DNA of 64,000 nucleotides from Bog-473 sp963824195 (GTDB lineage Bacteria > Actinomycetota > Acidimicrobiia > Acidimicrobiales > RAAP-2), in assembly GCA_963824195.1 (NCBI GenBank), contig CAWGOJ010000039.1, positions 360,016 to 424,015 of the forward strand, given 5' to 3'. The notes beneath the pieces are model-generated. The model did not search any database and was not told the DNA's origin. It saw only the letters and a list, made by a program, of their open reading frames with translations. Below are positions 43,636-52,876 of this stretch, piece by piece. Both the position numbers and the translations under genes were made by a program. Position 1 is the first letter of the stretch. Each line of letters opens with the position of its first letter.

Positions 43636-44886
43636 ATGCCCATCAACGTGACGCCCATTGCCGGGCTCAGTGACGACATCAACGACATCCGGCTCCGCAC
43701 GGCCCGCATCGTCAACGAGAAGATCCTGCCCAACGAGTCGCTGCTCTGGCACGCCCGGGGCAGCGAGGTCACCGACGCCGAGCGGTCGGAGGCCAAGGCA
43801 CTGCGGGGCGAGATCCAGGCGAAGGTGAAGGCCGAGGGGCTGTGGGCCCCTCACCTGCCCCCCGAGTACGGAGGCATGGGCATCGACTTCCTGGCCCACG
43901 CCTACATGAACGAGATCCTGGCCTACGCCGTGGGTGCCGCCGCGCTGTTCGGCGTGGTGGCGCCGAACTCGGGCAACCAGACCATCCTGGTCAAGTACGG
44001 CACCGAGGAGCAGAAGAAGAAGTGGCTCCTCCCCCTCGTCGAGGGGACCATGCAGTCGGGTTTCTCCATGACCGAGCCGGAGAACGCGGGCTCGGACCCG
44101 CGCTCCATTCAGGCGACGGCCATCCGCGAGGGCGACGAATGGGTCATCAACGGGCACAAGTGGTTCACGTCCAACGGGCTGGCGGCCGACTTCTTCATCG
44201 TGATGTGCCGGGCCAAGGAGTCCAAGGACGACGAGGGGCCCGGGCGGATGGCCCAGATCATCGTGCCCACCTCGAACCCGGGGGTGATCATCGAGCGCGG
44301 CATCGGGATCTGGGGCAGCCCGAAGTCGGACCATTGCGAGGTGCGCTACGACAACGTCCGGGTGCCGCTGGACAACCTGCTCGGGCAGGTCGGTGACGGT
44401 CACCGGGCCGCCCAGGACCGCCTCGGCGCGGGCCGGATCTTCCACTGCATGAACTCGGTCGGCCAGATGTGGCGAGCCTTCGACCTGATGATCGAGCGCA
44501 TGCTGACCCGCGAGGTGCACGGCGGCCTGCTCAAGGACAAGCAGTTCATGCAGGGCTTCGTGGCCGACAGCTACATGGACCTCCAGGCGGCCCGGCTGAT
44601 GACGATCCACGCCGCCGAGAAGGTGGACAAGGGCGATCCCCAGGCCCGCACGGAGATCAGCGCCATCAAGGTCTTCGTCCCGGCCGCCTACATCCGCGTC
44701 GTCGACCGCGCCATTCAGGTCTGGGGCGCCGCCGGGGTCACCAACGACCTCCCGCTGGCCCAGATGTACCTGGGCGCACGCACGCTGCGCCTGGCCGACG
44801 GGCCCGACGAGGTGCACCGCATCCTGATCGCCAAGAACGTCCTGCACCACTACGAGAAGGGCGAGAGCTGGGACTTCGCCGGGTGA
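43636..44886 (+). CDS. acyl-CoA dehydrogenase family protein (ACAD10/11-like)
   Basis: The 416-residue FAD enzyme has GFSMTEPENAGSDP and WVINGHKWFTSNG for flavin and substrate binding. GAAGVTNDLPLAQMY and LADGPDEVHR match long-chain and ACAD11-like types. It would oxidise acyl-CoA to enoyl-CoA. An SDR of the dienoyl-CoA reductase type follows 8 bases later, suggesting a beta-oxidation-related pair. Confidence 0.93.
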   Translation: MPINVTPIAGLSDDINDIRLRTARIVNEKILPNESLLWHARGSEVTDAERSEAKALRGEIQAKVKAEGLWAPHLPPEYGGMGIDFLAHAYMNEILAYAVGAAALFGVVAPNSGNQTILVKYGTEEQKKKWLLPLVEGTMQSGFSMTEPENAGSDPRSIQATAIREGDEWVINGHKWFTSNGLAADFFIVMCRAKESKDDEGPGRMAQIIVPTSNPGVIIERGIGIWGSPKSDHCEVRYDNVRVPLDNLLGQVGDGHRAAQDRLGAGRIFHCMNSVGQMWRAFDLMIERMLTREVHGGLLKDKQFMQGFVADSYMDLQAARLMTIHAAEKVDKGDPQARTEISAIKVFVPAAYIRVVDRAIQVWGAAGVTNDLPLAQMYLGARTLRLADGPDEVHRILIAKNVLHHYEKGESWDFAG

Positions 44887-44893
44887 CCCCGCG

Positions 44894-45739
44894 GTGACCT
44901 GGGTGGCGGGCCCGGGGGTGTCCGCGTTCTCCGACGGCCTGTTCGAGGGATCGGTGGCCGTCATCACCGGCGGGGGCACGGGGCTCGGGCGCGAGGTCGC
45001 CCACGCCTTCGCCCACCTGGGCGGGCACACCGTCATCGCGGGCCGGACCGCGGCGCGGCTCGATGAGGTGGCGACGTCCATCGCTGCGGGTGGGGGCAGC
45101 TGCGTTGCGGTGCCCACCAACATCCGCCAACCCGCGCAGGTCGACGCTCTGCGCGACGCCGTCTACGACCGCTTCGGCCGGGTCGACTTCCTCGTCAACA
45201 ACGCGGGCGGGCAGTTCCCCGGGCTGCCCAGCACGATCTCCGACAACGGATGGCGGGCGGTCGTCGACCTGAACCTGAACGGAACCTGGAACATGACGAG
45301 CCGCTTCATGGGGCCCATGGCCGACGCGGGGTCGGGCGCCATCGTGAACGTGGTGCACACGTTCTCCTTCGAGCGGGGTGCGCCGATGTTCGTGCACTCG
45401 GGAGCCGCCCGGGCCGGGGTGGTCAACATGGTCAAGACGCTGGCGCCGTACCTCATGCGCCGTGGCGTCACGATCAACGCCTTCGCCCCCGGCGTCTTCT
45501 CGACGCCGGGCATGGTCGCCTCCGAGCTGGCCACGGTCGGGCGTACGGAGGCAGGCTTCACCGACGAGCTGGTGGCCGAGGGCACGACCGTCCGCATGGG
45601 CACCGTCGACGAGATGGCCGCCATCGTTCTCTTTCTGTGCTCCCCCGCCGCACGCTACGTGTGCGGCGCCACCATCATCGCCGACGGGGCCTCCATGCAG
45701 ACGAACTGGCCTCACTTCTTCCCGGAGGGGGAGATGTAG
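44894..45739 (+). CDS. SDR family protein, 2,4-dienoyl-CoA reductase-like
   Basis: This 281-residue SDR has TGGGTGLG for NAD(P) and LVNNAGGQFP. The usual YxxxK catalytic pair is replaced: the region reads FVHSGAARAGVVNM, so Tyr is His and Lys is Arg. The peroxisomal 2,4-dienoyl-CoA reductases have the same VHxG type of site, lacking the Tyr but keeping the Lys, so Arg is unusual. Start is GTG. It lies 8 bases downstream of the acyl-CoA dehydrogenase gene. Confidence 0.88.
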   Translation: MTWVAGPGVSAFSDGLFEGSVAVITGGGTGLGREVAHAFAHLGGHTVIAGRTAARLDEVATSIAAGGGSCVAVPTNIRQPAQVDALRDAVYDRFGRVDFLVNNAGGQFPGLPSTISDNGWRAVVDLNLNGTWNMTSRFMGPMADAGSGAIVNVVHTFSFERGAPMFVHSGAARAGVVNMVKTLAPYLMRRGVTINAFAPGVFSTPGMVASELATVGRTEAGFTDELVAEGTTVRMGTVDEMAAIVLFLCSPAARYVCGATIIADGASMQTNWPHFFPEGEM

Positions 45740-46590
45740 GCCGGGTCCCGCTCCATGGTCGCCGGAGCCGTGCGCGCCAGCACGGCGGCCGCGACGCACA
45801 TCGCCGCGAAGGCGGCAGCCCCCAGCCCGAGGCGGACCGGGTTGTCCGTGAACATCTCGGCGAAGACGAAGACGCTCAGGGCGATGCTCACGATGGGGTC
45901 GACGACCACGATCACGGGTTGGGAGACGCTGAGCGGCCCGACGTGCAGCGCAGCCTGGTTGAGGAGCTCGGCGGCGATGCCGGCCACCGCGAGCGCGTAG
46001 ACGGGCCAGTGGGTGAACATCCCGGCCGGCCCGAACTGGGTGAGTGTGTCCGTGGTCGCCTTGATGAACGTGGCGACGAGGGCCCAGAGGATGGATGTCG
46101 CGGCGCCCAGGAGCGCGGCACGCCGGACCGGGGAACCCCGGGTCCCGAGCAGCGCGAGGACCGCCGCCGCTCCGGCGGTGGCCGCGGTGGCGGCGACCCA
46201 GGCGGAGCTCGTCGGCCCGGCGTTCCCACCCGTGGGCTCGGACATGGCCACGAAGAGCGCAAGCGACCCGCAGGTGAGCGCGGCCGCCCACCAGGTGACC
46301 CCCCGGATCTGCTGGTGGATCCACAGCCGGCGCAGCACCAGCCCGAAGACCAGCTCGGTGACCAGCAGGGGCTGCACCACCGACATCTGGCCGTTGTGCA
46401 GCGCCAGGGCCTGGAACACGAAGGCCCCGGCCAGGGCGATCCAGCCCAACAGCCAGAGCGGGTTGGACAGCAGGTAGCGGACGAAACGCCACCCCTTGGA
46501 GTGGTCGGGGTCGCCGGTGCTGGCTATGTGCTGCATGACGAGGTTGAGGGCGTTGCAGAACGCCGCCGCCAGCGCGAACAGGATCGTCAC
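45712..46590 (-). CDS. DMT-type (EamA-like) transporter
   Basis: The 292-residue protein has about ten hydrophobic helices in two similar halves, as in drug/metabolite transporters. NGQMSVVQPLLVTELVFGL and LSVSQPVIVVVDPIVSIAL mark corresponding helices of the two halves. Substrate unknown. It converges with the SDR gene, overlapping by 28 bases. Confidence 0.85.
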   Translation of the reverse strand: MTILFALAAAFCNALNLVMQHIASTGDPDHSKGWRFVRYLLSNPLWLLGWIALAGAFVFQALALHNGQMSVVQPLLVTELVFGLVLRRLWIHQQIRGVTWWAAALTCGSLALFVAMSEPTGGNAGPTSSAWVAATAATAGAAAVLALLGTRGSPVRRAALLGAATSILWALVATFIKATTDTLTQFGPAGMFTHWPVYALAVAGIAAELLNQAALHVGPLSVSQPVIVVVDPIVSIALSVFVFAEMFTDNPVRLGLGAAAFAAMCVAAAVLARTAPATMERDPAYISPSGKK

Positions 46591-46665
46591 GTCACCCGCC
46601 TCGGTGCGGGGACCTCGCCATCGGTCACGGCACGGGCCCGCGACCCGGGCCGTCAGGCCCGGCGG

Positions 46666-47229
46666 TCAGCCCTTCCGGGCGGTGCACACCCAGCCGAGGT
46701 CGTAGGTGCGCACCCGAAGCGAGCCGAAGCCCGCCACGGACAGCCGGCCTTCGAGCTCCTCGGGCGCGATCGGGTTGTAGGTGTCACCCTCGTGGAAGGC
46801 GGCGCTCCCCTCGCTGTAGGCGCCGTCCGCGGCCACCAGGACGCCGCCCGGGACGAGGACCCGGGCCAGCTCGGCGAAGGCCCGGTCCTGCGCGTCTGTG
46901 GGCGCGATGTGGTGGAGCATGTGGAAGGAGGCGGCTCCGGTGAAACGCCCCGGAGCGAATTCCAGCGCCGTGGCGTCGCCGACCACGACGTCGACGTTGC
47001 CGCCGGCCAGCCGCTGCGCCAGCGCGGCTGCCAGGCCCTCGTCGACCTCGACCGCCGTGAGGTGCGCTGTCTTGGTGAGCAGGACATCGGTCGTGAACCC
47101 GGGGCCGGGGCCGATCTCGATCGCCTCGTCGCCCAGCTCGACCTCGTGCAGCGCGACCGGGAGGATCGTCTCGTGCACCATCTTGCGCCACTCCTCGCTG
47201 GCGCAGAACTGCATGTGGCCGGCGTTCAC
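46666..47229 (-). CDS. class I SAM-dependent methyltransferase
   Basis: A 187-residue methyltransferase with SAM motif I AIEIGPGPGFTTDVLL (about 37-52), acidic VEVDEGL for the ribose, VVGDATAL, and FHMLHHI. It is the last gene of the minus-strand operon, starting 7 bases after the amidohydrolase stop. The substrate is unknown. Confidence 0.88.
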   Translation of the reverse strand: MNAGHMQFCASEEWRKMVHETILPVALHEVELGDEAIEIGPGPGFTTDVLLTKTAHLTAVEVDEGLAAALAQRLAGGNVDVVVGDATALEFAPGRFTGAASFHMLHHIAPTDAQDRAFAELARVLVPGGVLVAADGAYSEGSAAFHEGDTYNPIAPEELEGRLSVAGFGSLRVRTYDLGWVCTARKG

Positions 47230-47236
47230 ACGACGC

Positions 47237-48493
47237 TCAGCCGGGTGCGCGGAGCTGGTACTCGTCCTTCCACCAGCGCGCGGCGCGCACCTCCTCGGGG
47301 TCGGTGCGCAGGGAGGGGTCCTGGTCCAGGTCCGCGGGCGTCGGGCCGATGCGCTCGGCGATCGGGCGCAGCGCGTCCAGGTCGAAGCCGTAGCACCGGG
47401 CCGCCGTCTCGCCCAGCAGCTGGCGGGCGTCCTCGACGGGGATGCCGCCGAAGTCGCTCCGCAGGCGCTCCTGGGTGTGGGGCCAGGTGCCCTCGGGGTG
47501 CGGGTAGTCGGTCCCCCACATCACGACGTCGCAGCCGAGCACGTGGCGGCGGCGGATCTCCTCCCTGGACATGGTCGACGCGCCGATGAAGAGGTTCTGG
47601 CCGAAGTAGTCCGAGGGCAGCTTCGAGATCTTCCCCTTGAGCAGCGCAGCCATCTTCTTGGTCGTGTGCCCGCCGCCCATGTACTGATCCCACTTCCACA
47701 TCATGTCGGCGGCCCAGTAGGCCGCCGCCTCGGTCACCACGTACTTGAGGCGCGGGTAGCGCTCGAAGACGCCCGAGAACAGGAGGTGCCACATGGGGCG
47801 GGCGGCCCACCACACGACCTCGGCCAGGTAGATCCCGATGTTGTCGTTGTACTCGTCCTGGGGCGCCTCCCCCGAATGGGTGTGCACGGGGAACCCGGCC
47901 TCCTGGCAGGCGGCCCACACGGGGTCGTAGTCGGGGTGGTTGTAGGGCACGAGGTCGTGCCACATGGTGGGCACCATGATCCCGCGGATGCCCGGCTGCT
48001 CCACCAACCACTCGATCTCGGCCACCGAGCGCTCGACGCCGTGCGTGATGGGGACCAGCGCGATGCCACCGTGGCGCTCCGGGCTGCGGGCGCACATCTC
48101 GGCCAGGAACCGGTTGTGCGCCCGGGCGCCGGCGAAGGCGAGCTCGGGGTCGGCGATGGCGCCGGCGGAGAGCCCGGCCCCGAAGGGCGGGGAGGCCATG
48201 CCGGTGATGGCGTCGGCGTCGGCGAACATGACCTCGGCGCTGACCCCGTCGGCATCGAGCTCCTTGTCGCGCTGCTCTATGTCCCAGGCGCCGCGCAGCC
48301 CCTCCTCGTTGTCCGTCTCCCACCCCATGATGTAGTCGTAATTCATCTGGAGCTGGTGGTCCCGGTTGGCGTGGCGCTCGGCCAGGTACTCGTCGAACTG
48401 CCGGTGGTACTTCGTGTCGAGATAGGGCCGGTACCCCTCACAGTGCAGCCCGGCGTGGGCGTCGGCCGAGATGATCGTGTAGCGCTCGCTCAT
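47237..48493 (-). CDS. amidohydrolase family protein (ACMSD-like)
   Basis: The 418-residue TIM-barrel metallohydrolase starts SERYTIISADAHAG, with metal HxG in the form SADAHAG, then His in FPVHTHSGEAP and DVVMWGTDYPHPEGTW with the catalytic Asp. It resembles 2-amino-3-carboxymuconate-6-semialdehyde decarboxylase-type proteins, which act on ring-cleavage products. It overlaps the acetoacetate-decarboxylase-like stop by four bases. A frameshifted paralogue lies two genes upstream. Confidence 0.9.
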   Translation of the reverse strand: MSERYTIISADAHAGLHCEGYRPYLDTKYHRQFDEYLAERHANRDHQLQMNYDYIMGWETDNEEGLRGAWDIEQRDKELDADGVSAEVMFADADAITGMASPPFGAGLSAGAIADPELAFAGARAHNRFLAEMCARSPERHGGIALVPITHGVERSVAEIEWLVEQPGIRGIMVPTMWHDLVPYNHPDYDPVWAACQEAGFPVHTHSGEAPQDEYNDNIGIYLAEVVWWAARPMWHLLFSGVFERYPRLKYVVTEAAAYWAADMMWKWDQYMGGGHTTKKMAALLKGKISKLPSDYFGQNLFIGASTMSREEIRRRHVLGCDVVMWGTDYPHPEGTWPHTQERLRSDFGGIPVEDARQLLGETAARCYGFDLDALRPIAERIGPTPADLDQDPSLRTDPEEVRAARWWKDEYQLRAPG

Positions 48494-49266
48494 CGCTTCG
48501 CCCCGAGCACCGAGAGGTCGTCGTAGCGCTGGTGGATGAAGGGCTCGAGCCCGGCCCGTGGCACCGGGCCGATGACGCGACCGACCTGGGTCGAGGCCCG
48601 CTCCGTCCAGTTCAGGTCCACCATGCGGCGCACCACGAGATCGGCCACCGGGTCGAGGGGGGCCTCCTTGAGGATCAAGTCGCCGTCGATGCCCTCGTGG
48701 AGGCGGGTGCGCTCGGTCTTCTCGCCGTACACCAGCAGCGGGTCCTGGTCGAGCACGCCGGCCTCCTCGCACGAGGGCGAGAGCTTGAACCAGAAGTCCG
48801 TCTTGGCCAGCTCGTAGTTCTCCCTGGTCTCGCTGATGCGTCCGGTGATCTCACAGATGACAGATCCCATGCGGGCGATGTGGGCCGACACTCGGTCGCC
48901 CTCGCGGTGCACTTCGACCTCGGCCAGCTTCTTGGGCTCACCGTTGACCTCGCGCCCCCCGATGAGGGACTGCTCGGTCGTCATGGGCATGAGGATCGGG
49001 TATTCCCCCAGCCGGTTCTCGTGGCGCGCCTGGACGCCGATCCAGCCGGCACCGAACACCGGGAGGCCGGGCATCTCGACCCGGGTGATCGTGATGCGCA
49101 CGAGCGGGTCGAGCCCGGGCTCCAGCGGCGGCGGCAGCACAGCGGCGATGATCTCGGGATCGGTCTCGTAGACGGCGGTGACCGCCTCGGACCAGATGTC
49201 GGCCTTCTTGGCCTCGATCTCCCGGTTGACCTGGTTGGCACGGGCGCCGTACCTGATTGTCTGCAT
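48490..49266 (-). CDS. acetoacetate decarboxylase family protein
   Basis: The 258-residue protein shows the acetoacetate decarboxylase active-site pattern GEPKKLAEVEV, with adjacent lysines of which one forms the Schiff base in the family. It would decarboxylate or otherwise process a beta-keto acid. GGGAGGACAC precedes the ATG. It lies between two amidohydrolase genes and is in their operon. Confidence 0.85.
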   Translation of the reverse strand: MQTIRYGARANQVNREIEAKKADIWSEAVTAVYETDPEIIAAVLPPPLEPGLDPLVRITITRVEMPGLPVFGAGWIGVQARHENRLGEYPILMPMTTEQSLIGGREVNGEPKKLAEVEVHREGDRVSAHIARMGSVICEITGRISETRENYELAKTDFWFKLSPSCEEAGVLDQDPLLVYGEKTERTRLHEGIDGDLILKEAPLDPVADLVVRRMVDLNWTERASTQVGRVIGPVPRAGLEPFIHQRYDDLSVLGAKR

Positions 49267-49289
49267 GTGTCCTCCCATCTCGCTCGGCG

Positions 49290-50526
49290 TCACCACGCCC
49301 GCAGGATCTGCGTGGGGTCGAACGCGTTGCAGGTCGTGTCGGTCGGCCAGTCCCCCCGGGGCAGCGGCCGGGCCACCTCGTTCACGAGCGGCCCGATGCG
49401 GTCGCCGACCGGGCGCAGCAGGTCGAGGTCGAACCCGTAGAAGGAGGCCGCCGTCGACTCCACCATGGACCGGACCTCGCGCTCGGGGTAGTCGGCGAAC
49501 GCCACCCGCAGGGCCTCCGTCGTGTACGGGTAGCTGCCCTCGGAGTGGGGATAGTCGGCGCCCCACATCACATGCCCGACGCCCAGCTCGCGGCAGAGGG
49601 GGGCTTCGCTGGGGCGCAGGAAGCTGGCGCCGATCCAGAAGTTGCGCGGCGAAGTACTCCGAGGGTGTCATCGTCATCTTCGCGGCGGCGGCGCCGAAGA
49701 AGTTCGCCTCGGCCGCGTTGGCCGTCGTCATGCGGCCGTAGAACCAGTCGAGCGTCTGCAGGCCGCGGGGCAGCCAGGCGACGCCCTGCTCCGTGACGGC
49801 GAAGCGCAGCGTGGGGTAGCGCTCCAGCACGCCGGAGAAGATGAGGTGCCACACCGAGCGGTGGCTGAACCAGGGGATCTCGATGAGCATCATGGCCCGG
49901 GCCGCCTCGTGCTCGCCGTAGTCGGGCAAAGCGCTGCCGCCGTGGATGTTGATGGGGACGTCGAGCTCGGTGCAGAGGCGCCACAGCGGCTCGTAGTGGT
50001 CCTCCCACAGCGGCGCCAGGTGGGAGTTGGGTGGGATGGAGGGCAGGAGGATGCCGCCGAAGGGATCGAATGTGGCGGCGGCCCAGCGCACCTCGGCGAG
50101 GGCGTCGTCGATGTCGTTGGCGAAGACCTGCACGATGCCGGCCCGCCGGCCCGGCGTGCGGGCGCAGAAGTCGGCCAGCCAGCGGTTGTGGGCCTGGACG
50201 CCGGCCCAGCGCCGCTCGTAGTCCTCGGGCGTGGGCGGCAGCGCGACCAGGTTGCCCTCGGCGAAGAAGGGCGGGACGGTGTTGGGGAAGAGCACCTCGG
50301 CCGCGATGCCGTCGGCCTCGGTCTCGGCCAGGCGCCGGTCGCTGTCCCAGCTGCGGTAGGCGATGGGCGCGATGAGATCGGCGTAGGGGTTCACGTACTC
50401 GGCGGCCCAGGCGTCGAATTCGTCGTGCCAGCGGCTGGCCAGGTACGGGCGGTAGTCCGCAATGTCGCCCCCGGCATGCCCGTCGGCCGAGACGACCGTG
50501 TAGCGTCCCGAGCCCGTGGCGGCCAT
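49290..50526 (-). pseudogene. amidohydrolase family protein, frameshifted
   Basis: The gene encodes a paralogue of the amidohydrolase at 47237. The first part (YTVVSADGHAGGDIADYRPY, INIHGGSAL) is in one frame up to TPSEYFA. The continuation NFWIGASFLRP, then VMWGADYPHSEG and SFYGFDLDLLRP, is in the next frame. One extra base lies within GCGCGGC near 49645-49650 compared with the expected FARNFW. Real mutation or assembly error is undecided. Start ATG 50526 overlaps the SDR stop by one base. Confidence 0.85.
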
Positions 50527-51398
50527 CAGCTCAACGCCGCCGGAGGGAGCTTCCCGGACCCGATCGCGTCGGCCCGGCGGTGCAGCATCTCGGCGCACTC
50601 CTCGAGCCCGTGGCCGATGATGAAGTCACCCCGCTTCACGCCTTGCACGCAGAAACGGCCGAGCTCGTGGAGGTCCATGACCTCCACAGAGCGGCCCGCC
50701 GCCTGGAGCTGCGCCTTGAACTCCCCGAAGGTCGTGCCCGGCGCGGGGGGCCTCGGCTTGGTGCGGGCGAGCTCGGCGGGCCGGTTGCGCTGGGCGCTCC
50801 ACAGGCCGGTGTCGAGCAACCCTCCCGACGGGTAGAACACGGCCGCCCGCACGTCGGTGCCCGCCGCGATGAGCTGATGGGCCAGCGCCTCGGTAAGGCA
50901 GGAGATGGCCGCCTTGCTCGACGCGTAGACCGACGCATAGGGCACGGGGGCGATGCCTCCGTCCATGCTCGACGTGTTGATCACGACGCCGGGCTCACCC
51001 GACTCGATCATCCGGGGCACGAACGACAGCATGCCGTTGGCCACGCCGAACACGTTGACGGAGAAGCACCAGGTCCAGTCGTTGGCCTCCTGCTCCCAGG
51101 GGCGCCCGCCGCCGCCCGAGGTCACGCCCGCGTTGTTGAAGAGGAGGTGGCACGCGCCCTCCTTGGTGAAGACGTCCGCCGCGAGAGCCTCCACCGACTC
51201 GGGCGAGGAGACGTCGGTCAGGACGCCGCGCACCTCACCCGCGTCCGCCAACTCCTTCACGGCGAGCTCGAGCACCGGCGCCTCGACGTCGGCGATGACG
51301 ACCCGGGCCCCCTCTTCGAGCAGCGCCTCGGTGATGCCGCGGCCGATGCCACCCGCTCCCCCGGTGACGACGGCCACCTTGCCGTTCAGATCATCCAA
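50526..51398 (-). CDS. SDR family oxidoreductase
   Basis: The first gene of the minus-strand catabolic-looking operon. The 290-residue SDR has VVTGGAGGIGRG, FNNAGVTSGG, Ser in NTSSMDGG and YASSK. The C-terminal part is longer than usual (HELGRFCVQGVKRGDF), as in SDRs linked to steroid or xenobiotic degradation. TTG 51398 is the only start near the family N-terminus LDDLNGKVAVVTGG; the upstream frame is not protein-like. Confidence 0.88.
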   Translation of the reverse strand: MDDLNGKVAVVTGGAGGIGRGITEALLEEGARVVIADVEAPVLELAVKELADAGEVRGVLTDVSSPESVEALAADVFTKEGACHLLFNNAGVTSGGGGRPWEQEANDWTWCFSVNVFGVANGMLSFVPRMIESGEPGVVINTSSMDGGIAPVPYASVYASSKAAISCLTEALAHQLIAAGTDVRAAVFYPSGGLLDTGLWSAQRNRPAELARTKPRPPAPGTTFGEFKAQLQAAGRSVEVMDLHELGRFCVQGVKRGDFIIGHGLEECAEMLHRRADAIGSGKLPPAALS

Positions 51399-51571
51399 AT
51401 TTGTCGCCCCCGTGTTCTGACGCCCCGTCAGGGACCCACCATATCCCCACCCGCTGCCGTTGTGTGGGCCCGGTGCGACCGTCCCCACACAACGGGACAA
51501 CAAGATGCGCCGTTTCCCGCAACCGGTGCTGTAACGTCCGGAGTTGCAGTCCGAGACCGGAGGTGGCACCC

Positions 51572-52105
51572 GTGAAGCACCGCCGTACGTGGCAGGGGAT
51601 CTGCATCGCCATGATGGGCGTCGCGCTGACGCTCGCCCCGATGAGCGCAGCCTCAGCCCACAGCAAGCACAGGCACCACTCGTCGGGCAGCACCAAGGGC
51701 TCGGCCCCCAACAGCACCATGTGCCAGAAGGTCAAGACCGAGCAGACCGGCTCGAGCTCGGTCGGCACGGCCATCGAAAAGGCCATGGAATCGGGCAACT
51801 TCGCCGCCGCCAAGCAGGCCATGCTCAGCGAATACAGCACCGACGCGGCCAACGTGCAGAAGGCACTCGCCGTGATCAAGACGGCGCCGTCCAATGTCCA
51901 GTCGGCGTTCAAGAACCTCCTCACCTTCGTGCAGCAGATCAAGACCGACATCCAGAACGCCTCGAGCCTCCAGGGTCTGATCACGTCCTTCGAGAGCCTG
52001 GGCAAGAACACGCAGCTGGTGACCGACGGCACGACCATCGCCAACTGGTACACGGGGGTCTGCGGGGGCTCCCTCATCCCGGCGACGACGACCAGCCTCC
52101 CGTAG
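51572..52105 (+). CDS. secreted protein of unknown function, 177 aa
   Basis: The N-terminus is a signal peptide (KHRRTWQGICIAMMGVALTL...SAASAHS). The mature part is helical, Ser/Thr/Ala-rich, with two cysteines (MCQKVKTEQTG and GVCGGS) that may form a disulfide. GGAGGTGGCACCC precedes the GTG start. I do not recognise a family. It is the first of a plus-strand run, followed by a DinB-like gene. Confidence 0.78.
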   Translation: MKHRRTWQGICIAMMGVALTLAPMSAASAHSKHRHHSSGSTKGSAPNSTMCQKVKTEQTGSSSVGTAIEKAMESGNFAAAKQAMLSEYSTDAANVQKALAVIKTAPSNVQSAFKNLLTFVQQIKTDIQNASSLQGLITSFESLGKNTQLVTDGTTIANWYTGVCGGSLIPATTTSLP

Positions 52106-52131
52106 CGATCCCGCGGCAGGGGCGGACCTCC

Positions 52132-52638
52132 ATGCCCGAGAAGCCGCCGGAGCTGCGTGTGACGAGGCCGGACGAGGCTGCGCCGCTCGACGAGACGCCG
52201 ATGGCGCGGGAATGGCTGCGGCACCTGCGCGAGAGCGCCATCTTCAAGGTCGAGGGGCTGACGCCGGAGCAGCTGCGCTGGCAGCCAGCACCGACGGCGA
52301 ACTCATTGGGCGTCATCGTGGTCCACCTGGGCTACGCCGAGCGGCTCTGGCTGCGCGCCATCTTCGCCGGTGAGCCGATGGACATGGGCTGGCGCACGCG
52401 CATGTTCGAGCTACCCGACGGCTGGGGTGTCGGCGAGGTCGTCGACTTCTACCGGGCCGAAACGGCGCAGGCCGACGCCGTCCTGGACCGGGCCGAGACC
52501 TTCGACCTCCCCTCGGCCGGAGATCTCCGTCCCACGACGCTGCGCTGGGCGGTGCTCCACCTCATAGAGGAGACGGCCCGGCACGTCGGCCACATGGACA
52601 TCACCCGGGAGCTGCTCGACGGGAGCACCGGCCGCTGA
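52132..52638 (+). CDS. DinB family protein (DUF664 type)
   Basis: The 168-residue protein has the metal histidines in VVHLGYAE and ETARHVGHMD typical of DUF664/DinB proteins. Such proteins may be thiol-dependent transferases; the reaction is unknown. ATG start 26 bases after the previous stop suggests co-transcription. Confidence 0.87.
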   Translation: MPEKPPELRVTRPDEAAPLDETPMAREWLRHLRESAIFKVEGLTPEQLRWQPAPTANSLGVIVVHLGYAERLWLRAIFAGEPMDMGWRTRMFELPDGWGVGEVVDFYRAETAQADAVLDRAETFDLPSAGDLRPTTLRWAVLHLIEETARHVGHMDITRELLDGSTGR

Positions 52639-52708
52639 GCGATCAGGCCGATTCTGGGCCCCCGGAGACACGCCGCGGGTGGCTCTCGCGATGTCCCTCG
52701 GTCCGGGC

Positions 52709-52792
52709 TCAATCGTCGGGATCGAGCTCATCGCCGATCCCGAGAGCCTCGAACGGCTCGATCCGGTCCTGCTCCCCACCTGACCCCGCCAC
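52709..52792 (-). CDS. possible small acidic peptide, 27 aa
   Basis: A GTG-started frame with AGGA 7 bases upstream encodes VAGSGGEQDRIEPFEALG and an acidic tail ending in DELDPDD. The acidic ending and ribosome site make it plausible, but it is very short and isolated. Confidence 0.2.
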   Translation of the reverse strand: MAGSGGEQDRIEPFEALGIGDELDPDD

Positions 52793-52810
52793 GTGCGATC
52801 CTGGTAGCAG

Positions 52811-52828
52811 TCACGGACGGTACCGTGA
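52811..52828. promoter_or_regulatory. operator-like palindrome
   Basis: TCACGG-N6-CCGTGA, overlapping the perfect palindrome ACGGTACCGT, lies 49-66 bases upstream of the gene starting at 52877. It is a possible repressor or activator site. Confidence 0.3.
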
Positions 52829-52876
52829 TGTGACGAAAGTGCCCCGGATGGGGCCACGGGATCGGCGATAATTGGC

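Noticed and set aside
42244..45123. 959-codon minus-strand open frame opposite NDH-2 and acyl-CoA dehydrogenase
   Set aside because: It is an antisense artefact of high GC; both plus-strand genes have clear family motifs.
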